Assembly (NCBI RefSeq): GCF_019649055.1
Contig: NW_026570383.1
Span: 124,001-188,000, forward strand
Reading direction: 5' to 3'
Origin: Paramacrobiotus metropolitanus
Taxonomy: Eukaryota; Tardigrada; Eutardigrada; Parachela; Macrobiotidae
DNA: 64,000 nucleotides
The position numbers were made by a program, and so were the translations under genes. A model generated the notes under the pieces. The model ran no database searches and was not told the origin of the DNA. It saw only the letters and a list, made by a program, of their open reading frames with translations. Position 1 is the first letter of the stretch, and every line of letters starts with the position of its first letter. This document shows, piece by piece, positions 47,271 to 58,700 of this stretch.

Positions 47271-50200
47271 ATGAATCTAGCTACAGTGACCTTTGTCTGC
47301 AGCCTTGTGTGCTGCAGCATTAACTGCCAGGATCCATGGGGAGGCAGCGGCGTCTTTCCCGGATTTCCGGGAAATGGAGCGGGTTTTCCCAGTAGCGGAG
47401 GATGTAATGGGTTTGCCGGGCTGCTATCCACCCTGCTAGGCGGAAGCCGCTGTTGCAGTGGCGGGTGCGGAGGCGGCTCGCAGGTTGTTTATTATCCTAT
47501 CCCATTCCCGCCGGGACCCGATCCCCCCACTCCGGCACCCGTGACCACGACTACCGCGCCTGTCCCTAGTTGCACCGGTGGGCAGTTACTTAATACACAA
47601 GTAACAAACACTTCGAAACTAACATTAAAGATATCACTGCTTATAATATTTTTGCAAGGGAATTGAAATTTATTGAGCATCTTTCGTTTCGTTATTGTTC
47701 TGCAGTGAGTATTAGCCCAGGTCCGTTCAGCCCCTGGATGTGCGACCAAACCATTAACCCAGCCATGATAACAGTAAGAAATTAAGAGTATCTTTCATAA
47801 AAGATCACGCAGCTGGGTTTTTTTATCATGCCGCTTTGTATTGTTCAGGGCTGTCCGGCTTCCCGCGTGACCTTTCAGGTCTCGGGAATACCGTGTGCTT
47901 ATACTGAAAGCGGTGGCGCGATACGTTTCAGTCCCCTTAGCGGCGGCTGCGCTGTGGGATCCGGATTTGTCTATGTTGGTACCCTGACAGCAACGGACAT
48001 CGTCACTAATGTGATTTTATCTGTCGGTCAAATCCAGGTTAGGCTTATACAAAATATTAAGGAACAAATTCTATGCGTCCATTTACAAGGGATCCCTTAA
48101 ATTCCAATGAATCCCGGGCCATATATTCTCCTTTGCGAAAATATACAGCACTGCTGCGTAATAGTAATAATAATAATAATTATTATTCAGATAAACACCG
48201 CATCGTTGAGCTATTGCACTGCAACAACCGCTGCGATGACAACCTCGACCGCAGCGACATCTACCGAAATACCGCCTGATTGCAAAGGTATGCAGGGCAG
48301 TAACACTTGGATTACACTGTTGTCTAGATGCATACGCACATACAGCAGGAGTATTTATATACTGTAACGTAAGACATTTTTATTTATAGCAACTTCTACT
48401 GTTTATATAATAAGCACGCACGCATTCACAATTTCATACGGGTACTCGTACTCTATCAATGAGATCACTGTTTTATATGATAAATGTTGCAGTCTCTTAC
48501 AACCTTTCAACTTCGCCAACTAGCGGCGCCTCAGATTTCTTTCTGACCGACTGTCAGCAACAGTTTACTACTCCCACTTATATGGTAAGCAGTTTTTTTG
48601 CTTATGCACTGGCATCTACCGTAAATGTGCAGTTATATAATTCCATAGTTAATAAAAATCAATAAGTGGAAAAACGAGCAGAATTATATTGCTACAGCAG
48701 TGTGCGCATTTCCAGTTTGCCAAAAATAAAACCATACAGTTAAAAAACGAAAAGCAATCCCGCTATCCGAAAAAGTAACGTGAGCTGCATTAATGCTATC
48801 AGTTCAATAGCAGCCAGTTAAAATATAGAAATTTTCGCTTCTGGGACATCTTCTAAACTCACCCAGTTTTTCAAAGCAATTCATAAAAAATGTCAGCTTT
48901 AGGTTAATCTTGGGTTGACTTAATTTTTTTTGCTAAGAAGATTGCTCTTTCGAATGAAACTAAGTTGACGTCAATCAAGTGGTGGTCGGATCCCGCGCAC
49001 CATGGTAAATCAGACTGCCATTTTGTTCAGCCATCCGGTACTTTTTAGTGCACTTTCTAGAAACGAAATCAAGTCGGGTCGGGGCACGAAAAATTCTGAG
49101 TTATCCGGAACATTTTCAATTGCAAGGTAGTAACATTTCCGAGCCAGAGTACAGTAGTCTGGCCCGGAAATGTCACTGGACCATATCGCCGGCAGTACTC
49201 TGAGTACTGCAGGCCAGATATGGCCCAGAAGCGTGGGAAGATCATGCCCAGATTGGTGATAGAATAGTCTGGCCAGAAAAACCCTAATTCTGGTCCACGA
49301 TTAACTTCGTATTCCGTTAAGGTAAAAAATGTAGCCGTTTTCCGGCGCCAAAAACGCCGGAGTATTTCGGCGTTTGAAATGTTCGTCCGCATGGGCGATG
49401 CCTCCAAAAATTTTCGAGCTTCTATGGACATGATAACGACTGTGCAACGGCTCCTCTAATCCCAGATTATGGACCAGTTCTTTACAGGAATGGGTGTCAT
49501 GCCATCTGGTTCTATAGTGTTGTCGTGTACCGAACCGTGGCATGAGAGCGCTCCACAGTCATACTCGCGATACTGATCAATACAGTGTATTTCCTCGCAT
49601 GAGTGTGGTGTAAGTGACCGGAGACAAAAACTTTAATATGAAAATGTTTACGGAAAGTAAACGAAGCATGAGAAAAATCAAAGTATACTTTTATATATAC
49701 CGAAAACGAAACCGTATTCGTTAGTGTGGTTAAATATATACGTATTTCCTTATGACTTTGCCATTTTCTTGATTTATTACGATAGACCATGGAGACCGCT
49801 TCCTTTGGCTGGCTAGGCAAATGCGCTACCCTCATGTGCCAACAAAGCCACTTTCAGTTAAAATCCCATCAGCAACTAGGTCCCTACTTTAATCTACCTA
49901 CCGTTAGTAATTCAACTTAGTATCGGCAGAATTTTGCTGTTGGGCCTAACAGCCAGGCATACCTTTCTGCAGAATTAGAAGATGCGGACTAGAAGACGAA
50001 TTTGCTGCGCTCCGGTCGCTTCTCTATGCGGCGAGACTTGTGTTACCCGGTCTAATAATAATTACAGAACTGCCCCTTTTCGCGATATACCTACACACTG
50101 GTTAACTTCCCATGTGCGGACCTGCACTCCGACGGCGCGCTAGTAGTGGACGTTAACAATCCGGGGTGTATCGTCTACCCTTATTCATACTACGGATCCA

Positions 50201-50504
50201 TGACCATCAAAGACAGCGACAGCGGTGAACAGCTGGGGGTCTATTATATAGCGGTATGTAGATTTAGAAATTATCCGGTCTGTAAAACCGACTGGGCTTG
50301 CCTCACAATGGTGAACAAACGCACGGTTTCTGCGAACGCGTAGGATGTTATTAACCATGATCTAATAACTATCAAATAAGAAACAAAGATATAAAACTAA
50401 CTTCTCTTACTTTATAAGTTACAACATGCGTTTATTGTATGAGTATTTATTACGTTGTATTTCAGATGCACATGTTTGGCCTGGCATACTGCGTGACGCC
50501 ATGA
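47271..50504 (+). CDS. Secreted two-module protein, seven exons, ~325 aa
   Basis: Exons 47271-47577, 47706-47773, 47849-48037, 48191-48287, 48493-48584, 50068-50253 and 50466-50504 join in phase throughout. Most donors are GTAAGN/GTATGN; the first (ACCG/GTGGGC) is weaker. The N-terminus MNLATVTFVCSLVCCSINC is a signal peptide. A Gly/Pro/Cys-rich segment (FPGFPGNGAGFPSSGGC, CCSGGCGGG) and a Pro/Thr linker follow. Two related modules come next, each split by a phase-0 intron at the same place: CDQTINPAMIT / GCPASRVTFQV...GIPCAYTESGGA and DCQQQFTTPTYM / NCPFSRYTYTL...NFPCADLHSDGA. They are separated by a Thr/Ala mucin-like linker. Conserved cysteines and aromatic residues suggest a disulfide-bonded beta fold of CUB-like size, but I do not recognise the family. 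The sixth exon follows a 1.48-kb intron that contains an unassigned minus-strand open frame (49431-49069). A TATA box lies upstream. Confidence 0.75.
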
Positions 50505-51592
50505 TTCAGCAGAATTATCGCAAGGTATCGAAGAGGAAGTGACCTGCACTGTTATTTTCTTCTGATACCCAAAATTTTTATGACTGTGGCCTAGGGGAAC
50601 TAAAATTTCTCGGTTACACTATCATACTGCATTTCGTGCGACGTAACGACTGCTGCGTAATACATAGAAACTGCATAGAAACCTATGCAAATTTTTTTAG
50701 AAGGTTGATAACAGAATTTTAATTGAACCGAGCATAAGAGTATGGTCCATGCAAATGATAGCACTACAACGCATGCGCAAAGAATTAATAAAATCCAACA
50801 TTTCTAATATTGTTTGTTCAAAATTATGGTCCCTTCTACAGAATCCGATTTCGGTACTCGTATTCACGCTTTAAGAAATTCAGCTAAGCCGAAAACAACG
50901 GATTTCGTTGCTATAAATGTGTATTATTTGTATGTACTAATTTACTTTGCAAGGCACACTGCAAGCCAAACTTACAGTTGTAGAAAAAGAGGATTTTTCA
51001 TACTTTAAGGATCCGACTGCTCGTTATAATGGCAATTGGCAACTATTTAGGAGACACGGAAGCAAGCAGTCACGTCTTACAAACCTTCATATTTATTAAA
51101 TGGTGCGGTACTGACCATTAGTTGTGCGGTAATCCTACTGATACGCTAAAAACGGCAGAGCCATAGATTTTGCAGTATACGAAAACGTCGCCAGGCCGGA
51201 AGTTTCTCGGAAGTTTGTTAACGGGCACGGTAACAAACTTCCAAACAAAAGTAAACTATAAAAACTTCTGAAAATACAGGCACGGTTCCGTCAGTTTCGT
51301 ATGTTATACCGGAAAAGATTTAATAAAGAAGTGTATGTAACTAGAGGTTTTACTGTAGTTCTAAAAGAGCCAGAATTTAAAAAACTGTGCCAAGAGGTTT
51401 ATGTTCTAGAAGTTATGCTTATAAATGAGTGAATGCTCTATAGAGAACTGTCCCTGAGTTATAATTCGCCGGACAGTTCGGTTATTAGCCGCATGTGTAC
51501 TGTATAGGCAAGCCGTGAATGTCGTAATACCAGAGTGCGATAAGTTTAGAGAATTTCGTCGTTCAGGCTATTTACAAAGACAACGTTGGAAG
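50505..51592. other. Intergenic with a hairpin
   Basis: AT-rich. It contains a perfect 12-bp inverted repeat GGAAGTTTGTTA / TAACAAACTTCC with a 10-nt loop at 51209-51242. The 5' leader of the next gene probably lies near 51480-51592, with a possible acceptor GTCGTTCAG at about 51559-51567. Confidence 0.5.
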
Positions 51593-54500
51593 ATGGAGAA
51601 GAACGACGTTAGCGGGCCAGCTCTTTGCCAAGAGCCAGATTACGCACACTATGTGCTGACTGATAGTGTCCCTGCAACGCCCAGTTTAAGAAGTTTACCA
51701 GATCAGCCTTGTAGTACGAAGCGGCGGAGTCTTATGAACGTCATTCTTCTGGGGTTTGGTTTTATGCTTAATATGGGATCCATACTGACCGCTGGAATGG
51801 CGCAGGTAAAGGCTAATTCTGTGCAAGTGCTCGCAGAACGGCAGATGCTTCGGTATTAAAGAAGCGAATACTTCAGTGAAGCTAAAACCTTAGTCTAACA
51901 GTTTACCCGTTTATTGTTTATACAGTACATCGGCAACCTCTGAAATAAGCTTAGGTGTGTAATGTAAACGAACTTCCCAGACCCTCTTTTTATTGATAGT
52001 CTCTGTTATTTAAAGGTTGTCTTGATCTTGGGTTTACTAATCCAACTTTCGCTTTTTCCAGACCGTGGTGTTGCACAGTGTGTTTGACGATGCAACCTTG
52101 GGATACCTTTGTTTGGCTGTAAATTGCGGTGGGTTGTCCAGCATTTTGGTCGTCATCTTGTTCCTTTCCTTGGTCTTGATGATAGCTAAAATGCCCATGG
52201 AAGATTTTCCTAAAATAAGGTTTTCCTTGTTTACAGGGTCTCAGGCCATCGCCTATTTGGTTGGTCCCTCTGTTGTAAGTGACCCCAGATCGCAAAATAT
52301 GCAATAAACCTCCGCTTATCTTATCTTGTACAGTATTACGACCTTGTGCGAATGACAGATTGACTTTTGCAGTGCTTTTCATGGGACCAAAATTTGCTTT
52401 GGTGCTGGGATCCAGTATGTGCGAGCTATTCTTAATTAACGTGTGCGAGTAATTAACGCATTACATATACTTACAGATAGATTCTGGAGCGCTACTGCAG
52501 TGTGCACAGATAGTTATTACAAAACCATTCAAATTTTAGCAATTTGGATAAAATATATGAGAAAGTTTTTCATATTGTAGTTGCCGTCATCGCCAACATT
52601 GCCGGTTTAATAAAACCGGTGTACTGGGTGATTTTTGTGTGTGCTGCCATTTCTGGTTTCGGCGTTGGTATCGTCTGGGCCGTTCAAGGATACTTCTTAA
52701 CAAGCCATTCTACGCCAAATTAAACACGATAGAAAGGTTGGGTAACTGTTGATGATAGATTGTTCTGTTTTCTGATTTACGCCAATTTTTTTGCAGGAAT
52801 ACTGGGATATTTTGGGGATTTCCCAGATGTGGTACAGTACATCACGGCTGCTTGTGGAAGCTTGAAACCGTTTATGGGAGTTTTATAGTTTACCAGCCGG
52901 AAGTACGTTTTGCGATCTCATGCTGCGAGGTGCGACAACAATCGAGGATCACACTCGGATAGCCGTCTTTGGTACACTGACGGTGACTGCGACAATAGGA
53001 ACGCTGGTGTTCATCCTGATAAAACATCCATGGAATGCCAAGCAGTACAGACACACGCAAAGTAAGCCTTCAAAGTTAAACTGCTGCTACGCCTTTTCAG
53101 CTCTTTTCGGTTTTGCCTCAATTGTCTCTTGCGATGGCAGTCGAAACTGCTCATATTGATAGTGTCAAAGCACATTTTTTCTTATGACAAATACCCGTCT
53201 GAACCGGGAAACAAATGTCTTCAATGTTTTGTTGAACAGGATGGGAGCGAAAACTCGTACTTTGGGTATGGGCCTGTCAGTTCACTGGATATGTCAGAAG
53301 ATGGTTTTCGTCAGCGAGCTCTTGAATTATTTGCAGAATTTGCAGCTGCGACTCGTTTAGGTTGTAAAAGGGATGCAGTGCTCATATTTCTTCTACATTG
53401 GTAAGTGATTTTTCTCGAAATGGGTCGTACAGTTTGTCACGCTTCGAAATCTTGATAGGTTTTACGTCGACTTTTTGGTCCAGTGTCAACGGCACACCGC
53501 GCTCTCGGGAACGTACGAGCTTCTCGTTGGATGGAGTGTTCCAGGATTCCAGAAAAACAGGTGTGGCTTGCGCTGCGAACATTGTAAGAAAAAATAGTGT
53601 CAGTAAAGGTCGTTGTTGCAGGTGGTGTGTTCCTGGGAATATTCGGTGCCTGGTCCCATAGGATGGGACGAGATGTGTTTCTTGTTGCTGGATTCGTTGT
53701 GCATTTGACAGCGTTCTATTTGATTTTCTTAAATATGCCTCCGTTGTCGCCCCTGCAGATGACCAGCGACTTATCTTATATTGGGCCAAAGTAAGTCAAA
53801 TTTAACAACGTTCTTGACGTTTAAGTTGCAACCGAGATGATGCCTACCCTTGTGAAGTTTCATTTGCTTTTCTTATGTCTTTTTTATGTTCTTAGGTATT
53901 TCTTTCTTATTTCATTAAACAGCACCGTATTTTTCATCTATTGCAGTCCGTACGTCGCCATGCTTTGCACAGCTTTAATAGGATTTGGTGAGACATAAGA
54001 CGCCATATTACTAGTTGAAACTGTTGTATACATGCAGTTTTCTTTGTAGGCGATGCAATTTGGAACAATCAGGTGATTAATAATTGTTCAAGGCTGAATC
54101 GATTTACCGATTTCCATACGATGCAATGGATGTCGAGATAGAAAATTAAAACTAGTGACCCGATACATGGTACCAGATTTGAGTATCAGGGAAATCGAGC
54201 GCACTTCAGAATACTCTTCGAGTTGCTTATTGCACTATGTATCCAGTTTATTAGACTTTTTGGAATCTCAGTTGAGTCCTCACATTACTTCGATAAATTT
54301 CGTCCAAAAACAGCTTGTGCTACTGTGGACAAATCACATAGCCACATTTGCCATACAGCAATGCGAAAAAGTGTTTACGAGTACGCGAAATTTAAACAAA
54401 AGTTCCCGTACATGTATTCGGTGCCCTGTACCGCGTCACTTCCCTTAATTATCTAGCAAATTGTTTCCATATAGCTTGCAAAACGTATGTCAGATGTAAT

Positions 54501-54891
54501 ACCGGTTTTGCTCTGTACTTCGTAGTTAATGGCGTATTTGGGAAGCGCTTAATTTATCCTTTTCAAACGGTTGCTGCTTTCGGAGTCTATCAATTTATGA
54601 CGGTATGTTATTATGAACACCAAAGTTTTTCTGTAATTTGCAGCCACATATCTGCAGTTTAGTAAATTGTTTTTTGGATTGTAGGCTATTGGCAATGTTA
54701 TCGCAGCCGGATACTCTACCGTATTAGCTTTGCCTTTTCAACTTTTGATTATGGTGGTGACCGGCATTCCGGCCTTGGCGGGATACTGTTGGTTAGAATG
54801 GAAAACATTTCTGAAAAAGGGATTCTCCAGTAGTGGAGGACAAAAAGGAGTGGAAATGAGCCACTCGCTCCATCGTTCAAAGACTGGATAA
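51593..54891 (+). CDS. UNC93-like multi-pass membrane protein (frame-disrupted here)
   Basis: A chain of about 11 short exons spells the UNC93 family in order. Landmarks: GFGFMLNMGSILTAGMAQ (exon 1, 51593-51805); GYLCLAVNCGSQAIAYLVGP across 52062-52128/52237-52274; LFMGPKFALVLGSSMCELFL (52375-52440); YWVIFVCAAISGFGVGIVWA then VQGYFLT (about 52600-52710); TRIAVFGTLTVTATIGTLVF (about 52950); FFYIGFTSTFWSSVNGT across an intron near 53401/53458; MGRDVFLVAG and HLTAFYLIFLNMPPLSPLQ (53623-53790); PYVAMLCTALIGFGDAIWNN (53947-54070); then a last exon ending at 54891. UNC93 proteins are MFS-like; some regulate two-pore K+ channels (C. elegans UNC-93), and UNC93B1 traffics Toll-like receptors. Several joins need one extra base, and one in-frame TGA occurs near 52850, so the gene is either decaying or affected by base-calling errors. 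Confidence 0.72.
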
Positions 54892-55799
54892 TTGAATCAA
54901 CAAACCACGTGCAACAGGAACGCCTCTGTAATTACACACTTCTAGTGCAATAAACCGGAAACGATGTGGTGGAAAGGCCTTAAATCAGTGCAATTAAATC
55001 AGTTATGCCTTAAATCAGTGCACTTCTTTTTCTTCGTACTACGAGTACGTGCATTGTAGGAATTTATCGGCCCAGAAAAAGCCTAATTTTGAAATAAAAT
55101 CTCTTTGCTCAGAACAGTGTAGATTTCATTGAGTACAAGTACTATGATTAATAAAAGCGATCGTTTCGCGAGTTCTTAAATCCTCGCAATATTCTTTTAA
55201 ATAAAGGTAGTAAGCAATTATCTGTTAACCGTATTGCCGTTTTGGAAAGCAGTTGCTGTTTGTGGCGCTTTTGTCAAAATTACATCCGATTGAAAATCAG
55301 CCACTGGTATAGTTAGTTTTTCGTTATTATACGAACCAGCTGCAAAGTGCGCTGTATTAACAGCTTCTGGTATATATCTGTACGATCGTTTACGGGTAAA
55401 ATTGTTCCAATAATTGCCGTATTTGAAACGGCTATCATACTTCCATGCACTGCGAACAAAATTAATGTTGTGTTCTTGTGGGAAAAATACCGTGCGTAAA
55501 AGGAACAAAGTACACATATGCATAACTGAAGATGCGGTAACTCTAATTAGTCCTCAACCAGTGCGAGTCAAATAGTTCTGTACTTGTTACATAGTTAACT
55601 GTTCCGAACGGCTAGCCATACGCGCAAATGACCGTCCAATAGACAAGCAGCATGCTTGACAGGTGCAAAAGCGTGGTTTCGAAGGACAAAAAACCCACAA
55701 GGAGTTACGAAAAGGAGAGTAGCAAAACGGAATTATATTCAGCAATGAGATCCATTAAAATGTACAATGTCCCGTTAGTTTCTACTGTGGTGTCTGTTT
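54892..55799 (-). other. Space between convergent genes; one possible minus-strand exon
   Basis: Between the UNC93-like gene and the cyclase. On the minus strand an open frame of 101 codons (55523-55218) contains polar, coding-looking sequence (AWKYDSRFKYGNYWNNF, EAVNTAHFAAGSYNNEKLTI) and could begin at an acceptor TTTGTTCGCAG near 55462. It has no recognisable domain and would lie downstream of the cyclase stop on the same strand. Possible small gene or last exon; weak support. Confidence 0.3.
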
Positions 55800-58700
55800 T
55801 TATTCCGGGTGCTCCAAAGTGGCCTCCACAGTGGTCTGCGAGCCAGATGGCGGGACTTCATCCAGAGGTGGCGGTTCTTCCACATTCTCCGAGTTAAGCC
55901 ACCAGGTCACCATTGGACCAATTCCCTGTAAAGACAAACTAATAAATAGCCAAGAAAACCTATAAGTATGCCGGATTGGATGCATGCAAGTGATCTATCA
56001 TACAGATACGGAATACAAACTGTATACTACTGCCCGTTCAGCAAGAGGGAATTTACCTTGACATCGAGTTCACCGCGCAACGTAACGTCGAAGGTGCCGA
56101 AACCATCCAGGATGACTTTATTGTCGTCGCTAATGTGGATTTTTAATGCTGTGCTCAACAACAACGCTCCCGTTAACATTTTTTATCACGTTTACGCTAA
56201 TGCTTCACTGATTTGTAATATTATTATTATTATTATTACGGCACAAGAGCAGACAACCCCGAAGGGACTTCAAGTCTGGTCGAACAAAAACAATTTTCTG
56301 CTAACAAAATATTTAGGACAGATTGACAGATCTGAGTACAAATTTGAAAGAAGGTACAGAACTGGCTTCGATAATTTTAGGATTGACAGCAAGAATTTTT
56401 AGTTTCGCTGATTTGTGATAGTTTATGTGTACCTTCACCCATGCTTTCCATTTTGTTGGCAATCGTCACCGTTACTCCAAATCTAAAGAAACAACACGTA
56501 TGTGATCTTCCGCACGCAATAGAATAGAGTCGACGAGCAATTAGTAATAATATTATTCAACGTTTACAATATGCAAGTCTCGCCTATTTGTCATTATCTA
56601 TTTTCGTCCACTCTGTGCTCGGGATCGACGCCACGATGCAACTGCACTGTTTTACGATTAGATAATTTTGGTAATATGCTTACAAGCAGTAGCGTGGCAT
56701 CTTCAGTCCCACTACCCCAGCGACAGCCGGTCCGGAGTGATTGCCAATACGCAGTCGCAGTTGCTCCGTGGGACGATGGCGGATTCTGAAGCGTTTGATC
56801 CCCTCCAACAGCATCAGGGAGGTGCGAGCGATCTCGCGAGCGTGCAGGTTACCGTTGCGGATGGGCAGTCCACTGACAACCTGTTAAATCAGACCGATGA
56901 TCAGCGGAGCACACAAATTATATCACCGGTAGCGTAAATCCGTGCAGTTTACCATGTATGCATCCCCAATCGTTTCCACTTTATACACATCGAATCCATC
57001 CAGAATGCCGTCGAACAGTGCTGAAAAATTGAAAGCGTAATTTGTATTAATGAAGCCAGCTGGTGCGCTTTGGTTAAGTAGCGACTCAGGTTCATGCGCT
57101 GAAAGCGTTTACTTACTGTAAAGGTCATTCAGCAGATCGACCACTTGCAGCGGTGTGCTAGACGCCGACAGCGTGGTGAACCCGACAATATCGCTGAAAT
57201 AAATGGAGCACTCATCGTAAGCTTCCGGTTCCACGGTTTCTCCTTGCTTCAAGCGGTTGGCCACCGATCTAGTTCAGAAAACGTTTTTGTTTTCCAGTAC
57301 TGCCGTTAATAATATCACTTTCGGCGTTTTTACCATACCGTGGTAAGACCTCGAACAGGAGGTTCTCCGACTTCTGCTTTTCCTGGTAAACTTGCTCGGT
57401 ACGCAGCATCACCAGACCCTCCAGATCCGTGGCATAGGCTTCCATACGCTTCATTAGATTGTCCATAAGATTGCCTTGTTCCGCCCCAGGAATTTTCTTC
57501 AGCTGGCCTTTGATGTCTTTCAAAGTGGGACGCGCTTCCGGTGCCTCGCTCCATGAGTGCTCCATGATGCTGCGCAGTTCCGGGGGACAAGCGTCACCCG
57601 AAACATGTGGACGCAGCGGCGGGTCGGTGCCTTTCGCCACTTGTGCCACAATGGCTACAATACACATACTATCACTGCTTTAGATTTTATTTAGGTGTAT
57701 AATACAACCCGTGCGGAGTACGTAGATTAATATAAACCTGGGAGCGCTGGGACATTAGTAGAAACATGAAAGTTTACTGGTAACTTGTGGTAAGGAAGAA
57801 ATATACTGCCGTATAACCGTACTTTCAACGGTATTTTATTATCGTGATTCGAGCCCATTTTTGAAACTTAAAAGCGTACCGTATGGTTCCATAGGTAAGC
57901 GAGCGGGATCCGGCGAACCGTATGGATGGCATCGTAGCACTATTTCTTGCAGGATGATCGCAAAACTGTAAACATCGCCTGTAAAACAAAAAGGAAACAT
58001 CATATATTCAGCGCATACACCACCTACAGATACGGTTTAATAAGAATTTTCGTCCAATTGACCTTCTGGAGTTCCTTGCGGCGGCATCTGCGCTCGCAAG
58101 TGCTCCGGAGCACGCCATAACAGCCGTCCTTCATCCGTTTTCGCCAGCTCCACATTCTTATTCAGGAACGGTTGCAGGAAACCCAACCCGTAATCCGTAA
58201 TCTTTAGTACGAACCGGTTGTCGATCACACAGTTGGAGCTGGTCAAGTTGCCGTGTGATTTAATGGGTGAATCATGGAGGTATGCCAGGCCCTAGAGTAC
58301 CCAACATACAGCACAATATCTACCGAAGTGTACAGTAAGTAAGAATTAAATTATTAGGAAACAACTTTTTACCGATACAATGTCACCGATCAGGGAATAC
58401 CGGAACGACCAATCCAGCTTGATTGCCTCATTCTCCAGGACATCGGCCAAACTACCTTTCTGGCAGTATTCGAACAGCACCTGCACCTGGGCGTCTTCGA
58501 CGGCGATACCCACCAACGGGTTCATGTTGTCATTGTTGATGTCATGTAACTGCAATCAAAAGCCATAAAATATCATTTAGCATTGAGTATCTGTAAAGTG
58601 TCTGGCATTACCTTTTTGATTTCTTTCAGTTCTTTGCGCGTTGCATGGAAGCGTCGCGATGTCTGCAGTTTCTTGACACACACCACTTTGTTCTTGTACT

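Noticed and set aside
49069-49543. Minus-strand frames inside intron 5 of the secreted-protein gene
   Set aside because: They contain local repeats (TGGCCCGGAAATGTCACTGG-type) and no recognisable domain; they may be an old element but cannot be supported.
54155-54456. Overlapping plus-strand frames of 77-97 codons within the UNC93-like gene
   Set aside because: They lie in what is probably an intron between GFGDAIWNNQ (ending about 54070) and the exon near 54528-54600; they do not match the UNC93 family.
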